The translations under genes were made by a program, and so were the position numbers. DNA of 64,000 bases from UBA6170 sp942491385 (GTDB taxonomy: Bacteria; Chloroflexota; Anaerolineae; Anaerolineales; Anaerolineaceae), in the NCBI GenBank assembly GCA_942491385.1, contig CALOAF010000008.1:372001-436000 (forward strand), written 5' to 3'. The notes under the pieces were generated by a model that saw only the letters and a list, made by a program, of their open reading frames with translations, did no database searches and was not told the DNA's origin. Of the stretch, positions 54,389-62,674 are shown in pieces; positions within the stretch are counted from its first letter, which is position 1, and every line of letters begins with the position of its first letter.

Positions 54389-55002
54389 ATGACCTCTGAG
54401 TGTAAATCACTAGATATTTCGAGAATAAAATCTATTTTAGAAAAAGAACGCCAGGAACGAGAGAAATTTTCCTCTTCCACATCCAAAGACACATTAAGAA
54501 AAGCTGCCATATTAATTCCTTTCGTATGTGTTGACGGTTGTTGGAGTCTTTATTTACCCGGAGAGCAGATACATTAAAAAACCATCGTGGTCAAGTTTCA
54601 TTTCCTGGTGGGGGAATGGAACTTGGGGATAACAACCCAGTGGATACGGCATTAAGAGAAACTTACGAAGAAATTGGCTTGAAAAGGTCTGAAATTCAAA
54701 TTATCGGGAATTTGCCGGATTTTATAACGATTTCTGATTACCAGGTAACGCCGGTTGTTTCCTATGTCGATTGGCCTGTACCATTGGAGATATCTGCCTA
54801 CGAAGTAAGCAGAGTTTTTACCATTCCGATCGACTGGTTAAGAGATCCGAGCAATTGGGAAGAGCGTTTATATTCGCATCCCAATGGTCTTTACGGGACA
54901 GTCATTTTTTATAATTTATTTGATGGGGAGTTGTTATGGGGGATTTCAGCGAAAATTACGATTGATCTTCTTAATTTACTAGACAAGAAGATGTTCAATT
55001 AA
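54389..55002 (+). CDS. CoA pyrophosphatase (NudL-type Nudix), one frameshift
   Basis: About 204 residues after repair. The UPF0035 signature LKNHRGQVSFPGGGME and the Nudix box with ALRETYEEIGL mark the CoA pyrophosphatase (NudL/YeaB) group. The start MTSECKSLDISR and VLIPFVCVDGCWSL are in a frame ending at 54577; the rest continues from LFTRRADTLKNH. Adding one T to TTT at 54549-54551 joins WSL to LFTRRAD. It lies 12 bases after trmI. Homopolymer deletion presumed. Confidence 0.85.
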
Positions 55003-55008
55003 ATAAAA

Positions 55009-55032
55009 GAGGTTGTCAAAAAGACAACCTCT
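55009..55032 (-). terminator. Terminator of the L25 gene
   Basis: Stem AGAGGTTGTC/GACAACCTCT with a short A/T loop. On the minus strand it is followed by TTTTATTTAA, so it suits the L25 gene; on the plus strand the T tract is missing. Confidence 0.65.
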
Positions 55033-55054
55033 GAGTAGAAAAAAATTTAGAGGA

Positions 55055-55720
55055 CTAGAAATCCTCATCTTCCTTTTTACCCTTTTCAATAACTTCGGGC
55101 TCAACTTCCGTTTCTTCCAATTCTTCTTCTTCCATTTCACCTTCGACTTCTTCCTCTTCCTCTGCGGTGAAACTGCTACTCACAATAACAACCAATTCTT
55201 CGGGGTTGGAAAGAACTTCGACATTCTCTGGAACAACAATATCTTTTACAAACAATGAATCTCCAATTGCATTTAATGTTGAAATATCCACGATAAATCC
55301 TTCAGGAAGATCCTGAGGGAGCGCTTCAATTTCAATCGAACTGATGCCAGAAGATAAAATCGCATCTTGATCCTTCAAGGCCGGAGCCTCTCCTTCAAAA
55401 TGGATGGTTACCGTGGTACGGATTTTTTCGGACAGAGAAACTGTTTGAAAATCAACATGTTTCAAAGTTCTCATAATGAAATCTATCTGTCTCTCACGGA
55501 CAAGGGATGGATACTCTTTCCCATCGAGTACAACCGTTACCAGGCTAGAGCTGGATACCGTTGAAAGGACTTTTGTAGCATCCCTCAAATCCAATGTAAT
55601 TGATTTGGGGGTAATTTTATGGCCATAAATAATTGCAGGTAATTTACCCTGACGACGCAGCTGTCTGACCTGCTTTCCGATTACTGTACGTGGTTCGGCA
55701 TTTAATAAGATTTTTGACAT
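55055..55720 (-). CDS. rplY: 50S ribosomal protein L25/general stress protein Ctc
   Basis: 221 residues. N-terminal L25 domain (MSKILLNAEPRTVIGKQVRQ, GKLPAIIYGHKI, ending near 95) binding 5S rRNA, followed by the Ctc beta domain (ISSIEIEALPQDLPEGFIVD). The last 40 residues are a Glu-dominated tail. This matches the long L25/Ctc form. ATG at 55720 is chosen from GAGGAAGG upstream, although the frame is open for another 31 codons. Confidence 0.95.
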   Translation of the reverse strand: MSKILLNAEPRTVIGKQVRQLRRQGKLPAIIYGHKITPKSITLDLRDATKVLSTVSSSSLVTVVLDGKEYPSLVRERQIDFIMRTLKHVDFQTVSLSEKIRTTVTIHFEGEAPALKDQDAILSSGISSIEIEALPQDLPEGFIVDISTLNAIGDSLFVKDIVVPENVEVLSNPEELVVIVSSSFTAEEEEEVEGEMEEEELEETEVEPEVIEKGKKEDEDF

Positions 55721-55790
55721 GAATACCTTCCTCGAGCGCCTCTCACCTTTTAGGTTACCATCGCTCATATAAAAATTTTTCCAACGATGA

Positions 55791-55818
55791 ATTTTATCAT
55801 TGAATCCTAGCAAGTCAA
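55791..55818 (-). promoter_or_regulatory. Predicted sigma-70 promoter of rplY
   Basis: Minus strand: TTGACT (55818-55813), 16-base spacer, TAAAAT (55796-55791). It gives a leader of about 60 bases. Confidence 0.55.
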
Positions 55819-56056
55819 ACGGCGATTGAGAAATTGGTACAATATGAGAAACCCCCAGTAAATAATTTCTGTTTGTGGCGTAAAATATTCAAAGATTGCG
55901 TGTATACATAGAAAAATTATCAGATAACCTTAAAATTTTCCAAAAAACGAAAGAAAGGACAAAGAACATATTGCATTCAGTTCTTTTTTTGAATAGAATT
56001 AGATTTCAGAAGGGGTTTGCACCCCAATCTATAAACCACTTCATTAGGAGGAAGAA
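55819..56056 (+). other. Intergenic region upstream of the phosphonate-type transporter
   Basis: No gene found. It must hold the transporter promoter, but I see no convincing -35/-10 pair. AAAGAAC (55961-55967) and GTTCTTT (55980-55986) form a weak inverted repeat followed by T; it could be a regulatory hairpin or weak terminator. A perfect AGGAGG lies just before the gene. Confidence 0.4.
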
Positions 56057-57181
56057 ATGAAGAAATTTCAATACATTGTTTTTGTGTTAGTTCTTTCAAT
56101 GGCGTTGGTTCTCACTGCCTGTCAACCGACAGCAACTCCAGAACCTGCTCCCGTTGATGAACCAGAACCAGTTGTCGAACCTACCAAAGCACCAGAACCT
56201 ACCGCAGTGCCACCGACTCCGGAACCAACACCTGAACCAGCCATTGGTTCGGAAGAGCACCCAATAAAAGTTTTGTTCGTGCCGTCAGTTGATGTCGATT
56301 TTATGATCTCTGGTGGCGATTTGATTGCTCAGGCATTGAACGAAGCAACAGGATTATTCTTTGAAGTAGCTGTACCAACTTCATATGCTGCAACCATTGA
56401 GGAAATGTGTGCATCTCCAACGGATACGATTGGATTTATTCCTGCATTAGGCTATGCCCTTGCCAGCCAATTATGTGGGGTCGAACCAGGTTTAGCCTCT
56501 GTTCGTTATGGTTGGAATGTCTATTGGACAGAATTTGTGGTTGCTCGTGATAGCGATTTCCAGACTCTAGCAGATTTAGACGGCGCAACTTGGGCATTCC
56601 CGGATGCAGGTTCTACATCTGGTTATCTGTATCCAAAAGCTATTTTTGCTGACCTTGGAATCGCTCCAGGTGAAGAAGTGGAAGCCGGTGGTCATCCCCA
56701 AGCAGTGAAAGCCGTATATAACGGTGAAGCGGATGTAGCCACAGTATATTTTAGCGCTCCTCTCCTGCCTGAAGGAACATGGGCAATGGGAGATAATCCT
56801 GACGTTCCTGATGAGGTCATCGAAGAATGTGGACCGAACGCGGATGGAAAATTATTCTGTGGCGAATACCGTGTATTAGATGCTCGTGCGGCCATCCTTA
56901 CGGAAGCTCCTGACGTTGTTCAGAAAGTAAGAATTTTAGATCTCTCAGGTGAAATCCCTAATGACACAATGTCGTTCTCACCGGATTTCCCTGAGGACCT
57001 GAGACAACTCATTATGGATGCAGTTATTGCATATGTCGGATCAGAAGCGTGTGAAGAAACATTATGTAATGAAAAATTCTATGATTGGACCGGAGCTGCC
57101 CCAATTTTTGATGAAAATTTTGACGGAGTTCGCCTTCTCATGGAAGCCCAAGGAATTACTTTAGAAAATCTCGGTCAGTAA
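56057..57181 (+). CDS. phnD: Phosphate/phosphite/phosphonate ABC transporter substrate-binding lipoprotein
   Basis: 374 residues. A signal peptide ends at lipobox LTAC (Cys22). A proline/glutamate-rich linker (about 23-62, repeats of PEP and PTP) connects to the PhnD-type binding domain (VLFVPSVDVDFMISGG, DLDGATWAFPDAGSTSGYLY and VYNGEADVATVYF). Family members bind phosphonates, phosphite or phosphate. Membrane-anchored in a monoderm or thin-envelope cell. The permease and ATPase genes follow, after a strong hairpin. Symbol by family; ligand not proven. Confidence 0.9.
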   Translation: MKKFQYIVFVLVLSMALVLTACQPTATPEPAPVDEPEPVVEPTKAPEPTAVPPTPEPTPEPAIGSEEHPIKVLFVPSVDVDFMISGGDLIAQALNEATGLFFEVAVPTSYAATIEEMCASPTDTIGFIPALGYALASQLCGVEPGLASVRYGWNVYWTEFVVARDSDFQTLADLDGATWAFPDAGSTSGYLYPKAIFADLGIAPGEEVEAGGHPQAVKAVYNGEADVATVYFSAPLLPEGTWAMGDNPDVPDEVIEECGPNADGKLFCGEYRVLDARAAILTEAPDVVQKVRILDLSGEIPNDTMSFSPDFPEDLRQLIMDAVIAYVGSEACEETLCNEKFYDWTGAAPIFDENFDGVRLLMEAQGITLENLGQ

Positions 57182-57201
57182 CCAACTTTTATAATATCAA
57201 C

Positions 57202-57233
57202 ACTCAGTCCCGATAAATCTATCGGGACTGAGT
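57202..57233 (+). terminator. Perfect hairpin between phnD and phnC
   Basis: ACTCAGTCCCGATA-AATC-TATCGGGACTGAGT, a 14-base perfect stem, 20 bases after the phnD stop and 53 before phnC. The T tract (ATATTTTT) is interrupted, so partial termination or mRNA stabilisation, giving more binding protein than transporter, is plausible. Confidence 0.7.
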
Positions 57234-57285
57234 TCGATATTTTTACTACAAACTGAGTAGTGGAAATAGTGAATAGGGATATACA

Positions 57286-58038
57286 ATGCTGGAAATTAAG
57301 AATTTGACTAAAGAGTATGATGGAAATGTACAGGCTTTAGATAATGTCAGTTTTAATGTAAAGCAGGGAGAGTTTCTAGCAATTATCGGGTTGAGTGGTT
57401 CTGGAAAGTCAACCCTGCTAAGATGCATTAATCGTCTGGTTGAACCAACAAAAGGTGAAATTATCTGGGACGGTAATGATGTTACCAAAGCCAGTCAGGA
57501 TGAATTAAGAAGAATACGCAGACAAATTGGAATGATATTTCAGCATTTTAATTTAGTTGAACGATCAAAAGTTCTTACCAATGTTTTAGCTGGAAGGCTA
57601 GGTTACACAAATCCAGCCATGAGTTTGGTCAATCGTTTTTCAAAAAATGATGTTGAGATGGCCTATAGACAACTAGACCGTGTCGGAATTCGAGAACAAG
57701 CAAATAAAAGAGCTGATGAGCTAAGTGGAGGTCAACAGCAGCGTGTTTCTATTGCAAGAGCCATGATGCAAAATCCACGAATAATTCTTGCGGATGAACC
57801 AGTTGCCAGCCTTGATCCGGTATTAGCGCATTCCATCATGCAATATCTAGAAAAAATTAATAAAGAAGACGGTGTAACTATAATTTGTAGTTTACATTTT
57901 TTGGATCTGGTTCATCGCTACGCTAACCGTGCGATTGCACTTAATGCTGGTGTACTCATGTTTGATGGTTCACCGAAAGAGATTGATGATGCGAAATTTA
58001 AAGATATTTATGGCAAAGAGGCCGAAAGAGTGGGATGA
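57286..58038 (+). CDS. phnC: Phosphonate-type ABC transporter ATP-binding protein
   Basis: 250-residue ABC ATPase. Walker A IGLSGSGKSTLLRCI near residue 33, Q-loop MIFQHFNLVERS, signature LSGGQQQRVSIARAMM, Walker B IILADEPVASLDPV and the switch His in IICSLHFLDLV. NVLAGRLGYTN is typical of PhnC. Powers uptake through the PhnE-like permease, whose start overlaps this stop (ATGA). Confidence 0.94.
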   Translation: MLEIKNLTKEYDGNVQALDNVSFNVKQGEFLAIIGLSGSGKSTLLRCINRLVEPTKGEIIWDGNDVTKASQDELRRIRRQIGMIFQHFNLVERSKVLTNVLAGRLGYTNPAMSLVNRFSKNDVEMAYRQLDRVGIREQANKRADELSGGQQQRVSIARAMMQNPRIILADEPVASLDPVLAHSIMQYLEKINKEDGVTIICSLHFLDLVHRYANRAIALNAGVLMFDGSPKEIDDAKFKDIYGKEAERVG

Positions 58039-59867
58039 GGTGTGATTTGAAAAAGAAAAGTTCAATTCTTAAATCTTTACGTTTAGGCCTGTTTGTTTTG
58101 ATAGGTATTATCGTTTTTGCTTATGCTTTTCAAGTGACAGATGTGAATTTTGAAACTACCAGGTCGGAAGTACGCATCACACAATTAACACGCGTTTTAA
58201 GGGCATTAGCAAATCCTGAATTAATAGAATATGATACGACCGAGGTTGATGTTGCAACCCCTTTCTATTTACCATGTCCTGATGATGGCAATTTGCCAGA
58301 AGAAATAAAGAATACAAATGAAGCATATATTCAAACGTCTGTCATTTGTGCTTCTCCAAAAGAAACAATTACTGTTGAAGGCTTCAACATGCCAGCCAAC
58401 ATTAAGGGACCTATAAATTTTTTGGCGGCAAGTGGAGTAAAAAGGCAGTTAGCGAATTATGAAACGAATAACGTAGGTTATTTTTCGGTCGATGTTGTGG
58501 TTCCAACCAGACAACCAGTAGCAGAAGCTCAATATATTGTAGCAACCATCAGAACTACAACTGGATTACCAAAATGGACAGATACTGCGAAAGCTACCTG
58601 GGATAAGATCATTGAAACCGTTTTTATCGCTCTTCTGGCAACTACGATTGGTACTGTGGCTTCAATTCCTATAAGTTTTATCGCAGCAAGAAACCTGATG
58701 AAAGATTCGTCAAGTACGCCAACCAGTACTGCGTTAAATTTAATCGGGTTCCCATTTGGGTTTTATATTGGATATATTTTTAGTAAATGGATTATTGATT
58801 TACTTTCTCCACTTCAAAATAATATATTTGTTACACTTGTCGGATTTTTAATTGCTGGTTTTTTCGCGTATATATTAATTCGGCGTGGTTTGCCTTCTGA
58901 GGATATTAAGAAACCGCCTACCAGTGTCCGAATACAGCGTTTTGTCTTTCTCCTTGGCGCTGGAATTTTGGCCATTCTTGCTATCATTCTTTTTGGTGAA
59001 TTTGCCAAATTAGCAGGCAAGTCTTTGGAGGATATATTAGGCCCATTTGGCTTCCTTGGGTATGCAACATACCTGCTGGGAGATATCACCACGATGTTAG
59101 CGCCAGCTATAACTGCGATTGGATTTGGTGGCGTCGTATCTAGTTTGTTAAATAAATTTGGACTTTCATTACAGGATAAAGTCAGTAGCAAGATACTGAA
59201 AATTGTAAATCTTGTTTTATTAACAATAGCATTTGCTATATTATTTGTTCTGATAATGGCTGTGATAAATTGGTTCTATCAATTTAATAACCCGAATATT
59301 TCTCTTTACTACCCAATGATCTTAGGTGGTTTGGCTGGCATAATTCTGGGATTGATTATTAAACCAAAACATCCACTACCAACCGGATTCATCATTTATA
59401 CAATCACTAGAACAATTCTTAACGCAACCAGGTCCATTGAGCCGCTGGTGATGGCCATCGTGGCAGTTATCTGGGTTGGCATTGGTCCATTTGCTGGGTC
59501 ACTTGCATTGGCTTTGCATACAGTTGCCGCTTTAGCTAAATTATATTCAGAACAAGTTGAGAGTATTGATGATGGCCCATTGGAAGCGATACATGCAACT
59601 GGTGCTAATAAGCTACAGACGATTGTATATGCTGTCATTCCTCAAATTATTCCGCCATATATTTCTTTCACCATGTACCGATGGGACATTAATGTGAGGA
59701 TGTCAACCATTATTGGATTTGTCGGTGGTGGTGGGATCGGTTTCCTTCTTCAACAGAACATCAATTTATTGAGTTACCGGGCTGCTTCCGTTCAAATGGT
59801 AGCAATTGCCATCGTTGTCGCAACAATGGATTACGTAAGCTCGAAGATTCGTGAGCAGATTGTCTAA
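58035..59867 (+). CDS. phnE: PhnE-type ABC permease with a large insertion
   Basis: 610 residues, over twice the usual PhnE (about 270). N-terminal helix (about 12-35) and an extracytoplasmic stretch up to residue 185 precede a PhnE-like start (WDKIIETVFIALLATTIGTV, ending SIPISFIAARNLM by about 225). The next expected helix begins only at RTILNATRSIEPLVMAI (about 457). Between them about 230 residues with six or so extra helices are inserted. The coupling loop EAIHATGANKLQ (about 517) and RMSTIIGFVGGGGIGF end the domain, so transport capacity looks intact. Overlaps phnC by 4 bases. Confidence 0.88.
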   Translation: MRCDLKKKSSILKSLRLGLFVLIGIIVFAYAFQVTDVNFETTRSEVRITQLTRVLRALANPELIEYDTTEVDVATPFYLPCPDDGNLPEEIKNTNEAYIQTSVICASPKETITVEGFNMPANIKGPINFLAASGVKRQLANYETNNVGYFSVDVVVPTRQPVAEAQYIVATIRTTTGLPKWTDTAKATWDKIIETVFIALLATTIGTVASIPISFIAARNLMKDSSSTPTSTALNLIGFPFGFYIGYIFSKWIIDLLSPLQNNIFVTLVGFLIAGFFAYILIRRGLPSEDIKKPPTSVRIQRFVFLLGAGILAILAIILFGEFAKLAGKSLEDILGPFGFLGYATYLLGDITTMLAPAITAIGFGGVVSSLLNKFGLSLQDKVSSKILKIVNLVLLTIAFAILFVLIMAVINWFYQFNNPNISLYYPMILGGLAGIILGLIIKPKHPLPTGFIIYTITRTILNATRSIEPLVMAIVAVIWVGIGPFAGSLALALHTVAALAKLYSEQVESIDDGPLEAIHATGANKLQTIVYAVIPQIIPPYISFTMYRWDINVRMSTIIGFVGGGGIGFLLQQNINLLSYRAASVQMVAIAIVVATMDYVSSKIREQIV

Positions 59868-59893
59868 CAAAGATTTAAATATTTAAAACAAAC

Positions 59894-59928
59894 AAGAGAG
59901 CAAGACGGGAAATCTAATTTGCTCTCTT
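59894..59928 (+). terminator. Probable terminator of the phn operon
   Basis: AAGAGAGCAA (59894-59903) and TTGCTCTCTT (59919-59928) with a 15-base loop, followed by AATTAATTT. Stem good, tail weak. Confidence 0.5.
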
Positions 59929-59985
59929 AATTAATTTCGTGTAGCCAATATATACACTACACTTGAATTATAATACCCATCAATA

Positions 59986-61194
59986 ATGATTAAAAAAACT
60001 GAGATTTTTACGAAATCTGATTTTCAATTCAAGGGGAGTGCTGACCTTGCTTTTGCTGTAGTCGTATTAGCCTCCTACTTTGCTATGTTTAGCTCTTTAA
60101 AAGAAACAAATTTAGTTCAATTATTGATTATGGTTATATTGGGGATTGCGTATATAACGATTGGAATTTACGGATACAATTTCGTGTCCAAACACAGACA
60201 ATCTATGTGGGTTCCACTCTATTTTTTAATTCAGATTGTGATTGGTTCGGTCATTGTGTATCTTGGCAAAGGAGCAGGATTTTCTGCAATTTTATTACTC
60301 CCTCTTGCCGGCCATGCTGTTGTTTTAGCTCCTGGATATTGGTTATACCTTAGTAATCTTGCTATAGTTTTAGGATATGTTTGGGCAGTGCGACAGTATA
60401 CAAATAATCTATCAGAGGTATGGTCCACATTACCCACGATATTAGCTGGCCTTATTTACATTATGGTGTTTACTCAAATGGCGATTGACGAAGAGCGATC
60501 AAAAAAAGAAGTTGAAAGATTGGTTTTGGAACTTGAAGAAGTCAACGAAAAATTAAGATCATATGCAAATGAAGTCGAACAATTAACAGTCATTAAAGAA
60601 CGTAACAGAATAGCCAGGGAAATTCACGATGGACTGGGGCATTATTTAACAACTATTCATATGCAATTATTGGCAGCTCAAGCTATCATCGATGAAAACC
60701 CTGATAAGGCGAAAGATTCTATTGAGAAAGCAAGATCACAATCACAAATTGCTCTAATTGATGTGCGTCGTTCAGTTTCAACGTTAAGATTTGATCAGGG
60801 AGAAAAAGAATCAATTAATGATGCACTGGATCGGGCAATGAGACCTTGTGATTGGATTGGTATTCGATCGCACTTGGAAATTATTGGGGATGAAAGAATT
60901 CTCGATGAAACAATTAATTCAACAATTTATCGAATTGTACAGGAGACTGTCAATAATACCTGTAAATATTCAAAAGCTACGAATTATTTTTGTTCGCTGA
61001 ATTATTCAAACAAGGAAAATCTATCCTTAATTATTTATGATGATGGAATTGGAATGAATGAATTTCGGTCAGGTTTTGGACTGCAAGGTCTTCGAGAGCG
61101 GATTGAGATTCTTGATGGTGTATTAAATATACAAACTTCCCCTCAAAAAGGTTTTAGAATAGAAATTGAGATGCCGTATGATCAAAAAAATTAA
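59986..61194 (+). CDS. Membrane sensor histidine kinase, NarL/LiaS-type
   Basis: 402 residues. Six or so membrane helices (about 20-165, no extracellular domain) are followed by a coiled linker, a HisKA_3 domain with RNRIAREIHDGLGHYLTT (His214), and a HATPase with NNTCKYSKA (N box) and DDGIGMN and GFGLQGLRERI (G boxes). It is paired with the LuxR-type regulator, the start of which overlaps its stop. A TATAAT (59969-59974) lies just upstream without a good -35. Signal unknown; perhaps envelope or phosphonate related given the adjacent transporter. Confidence 0.9.
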   Translation: MIKKTEIFTKSDFQFKGSADLAFAVVVLASYFAMFSSLKETNLVQLLIMVILGIAYITIGIYGYNFVSKHRQSMWVPLYFLIQIVIGSVIVYLGKGAGFSAILLLPLAGHAVVLAPGYWLYLSNLAIVLGYVWAVRQYTNNLSEVWSTLPTILAGLIYIMVFTQMAIDEERSKKEVERLVLELEEVNEKLRSYANEVEQLTVIKERNRIAREIHDGLGHYLTTIHMQLLAAQAIIDENPDKAKDSIEKARSQSQIALIDVRRSVSTLRFDQGEKESINDALDRAMRPCDWIGIRSHLEIIGDERILDETINSTIYRIVQETVNNTCKYSKATNYFCSLNYSNKENLSLIIYDDGIGMNEFRSGFGLQGLRERIEILDGVLNIQTSPQKGFRIEIEMPYDQKN

Positions 61195-61834
61195 ATTATT
61201 AATCGTTGATGATCAGGAACTATTTCGAGAAGGATTAATGACCCTGATATCTGTGCAGAATGATTTTGAAGTAGTGAGTCAATCTAATTCCGGTGAAGAA
61301 GCAATATTTGCAGCTACTAAGTTTCTTCCAGAGGTGATCTTAATGGACTTGCGTATGCCTGGAATTGGTGGGGTAGAAGCAACCAGAAGGATTCTCCAGC
61401 AACATTCAGGGATGAAAATTATCGTTTTAACTACCTTCGATGAAGATGATCTTGTATTCAATGCTTTACATGCTGGAGCTGTGGGCTATTTATTAAAAGA
61501 TGTGTCTCCTGAAAAATTATTTGATGCCATACGTACTGCATACAGAGGTGAATATTATCTTCTTCCCTCCATCACCGCAAAAGTAATGGCTGAATTCACA
61601 CGGTTGCCCAGATCACCGAAAATTGAATCGGGAATCCATTTTGAAAATTTATCAAGACGAGAATTGGAGATACTCAAAATAGTTGCCTCTGGCAAGAGTA
61701 ATAAAGAAATAGCGATGTCATTGGTTATCGCTGAAGGCACTGTAAAAAATCATTTGACGAGTATTTTTAATAAATTAGAAGCTCGTGATCGAATGCATGC
61801 AGTCCTGATCGCCAAAGAGATTGGCATAATTTAA
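61178..61834 (+). CDS. NarL/LuxR-family response regulator
   Basis: 218 residues. Receiver with acidic pair VDDQE, Asp57 in VILMDLRMPGIGG, Thr in VLTTFDEDD and Lys in LLKDVSP. The LuxR-type HTH (SRRELEILKIVASGKSNKEI, then GTVKNHLTSIFNKL) is C-terminal. ATG at 61178 begins MIKKIKLLIVDD; the preceding in-frame TTG at 61166 is unlikely. It overlaps the kinase by 17 bases and is its natural partner. Confidence 0.94.
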   Translation: MIKKIKLLIVDDQELFREGLMTLISVQNDFEVVSQSNSGEEAIFAATKFLPEVILMDLRMPGIGGVEATRRILQQHSGMKIIVLTTFDEDDLVFNALHAGAVGYLLKDVSPEKLFDAIRTAYRGEYYLLPSITAKVMAEFTRLPRSPKIESGIHFENLSRRELEILKIVASGKSNKEIAMSLVIAEGTVKNHLTSIFNKLEARDRMHAVLIAKEIGII

Positions 61835-61913
61835 TGTGATTGAAATATGACTGCAGCCACATGACATTGAACCAAATTTTCGTAAAATATTTTAGAAAGG
61901 ATTTGATTTTCTT

Positions 61914-62606
61914 GTGACCTGGATAAAAAATAAATGGATTAGATTTATCTTCCAATTCTTAATTAGTTCAATTGCGGCAGCATTTAGCTCAATTATTTAT
62001 TTAAGAAAAACCGAATTTACACCCATAACAATCCCAATTCTCGGACTATCTTTCGTCACAATCGGATTAATATGGGGGTTTTTATTCATCATCAGATATC
62101 TCTCTCTAAAAAAGGCAGAAACATACCTCTTATTTCCCTTCTTAGTTTTTTCTTCTACAGGAATGCCATTCTTATTAGGTGAAATGCATTTATTGGATTT
62201 TATCCTTTATATTGGTATCGGGATTGGGATTTGTTTCTTATTGGCTGGATTAATTTGGAAATTAATTGGTTTTATCATCCCTGGGTCATTATTGGTAGGC
62301 TTGGCTCCAGGCCTTTACTTCGCTTGGGAGAACACAAGCTTAAACAATCCTCTGGAACAAACAGGAATTATGTTAGTCGGGTTCGCCTTCGGCTGGGGTT
62401 TAATTACGGTAACATCCCGAACCTTAACCAGAAAGTTTGTCTGGTGGCCATTAATTCCTGGTGGCATATTAGCTGTTGTTGGCTGGGGATTATATATCGC
62501 CGGTAACCCAGAAAGTGCGATTGGGTTTATTGGCAACACAGGTTCTGTTGGGTTAATTATCTTTGGAATTTATATTTTATTGATGCGTAGAAGTTTTCAT
62601 CAGTAA
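61914..62606 (+). CDS. Polytopic membrane protein of unknown function
   Basis: 230 residues, about seven helices with almost no loops (IPILGLSFVTIGLIWGF, then YIGIGIGICFLLAGLIWKLI). A GTG start at 61914, with AGAAAGGA about 12 bases upstream, is the only reasonable choice since an in-frame stop precedes it. No family identified. It follows the two-component genes by 79 bases, with no clear terminator between them, so it could be a target or partner of that system, but nothing in the sequence proves it. Confidence 0.7.
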   Translation: MTWIKNKWIRFIFQFLISSIAAAFSSIIYLRKTEFTPITIPILGLSFVTIGLIWGFLFIIRYLSLKKAETYLLFPFLVFSSTGMPFLLGEMHLLDFILYIGIGIGICFLLAGLIWKLIGFIIPGSLLVGLAPGLYFAWENTSLNNPLEQTGIMLVGFAFGWGLITVTSRTLTRKFVWWPLIPGGILAVVGWGLYIAGNPESAIGFIGNTGSVGLIIFGIYILLMRRSFHQ

Positions 62607-62634
62607 CAATTTTCTTTAAGGGGGTATAATTGCA

Positions 62635-62660
62635 ATCCTGAAATTTTCAGGATCTTTTAT
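62635..62660 (+). terminator. Hairpin between membrane-protein gene and typA
   Basis: ATCCTGAAA-T-TTTCAGGAT (62635-62653), followed by CTTTTATTT. It looks like an intrinsic terminator of the upstream gene. A TATAAT at 62625-62630 lies just before it, so the hairpin might alternatively be at the 5' end of typA mRNA. Confidence 0.55.
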
Positions 62661-62674
62661 TTAATAGGTGAATT

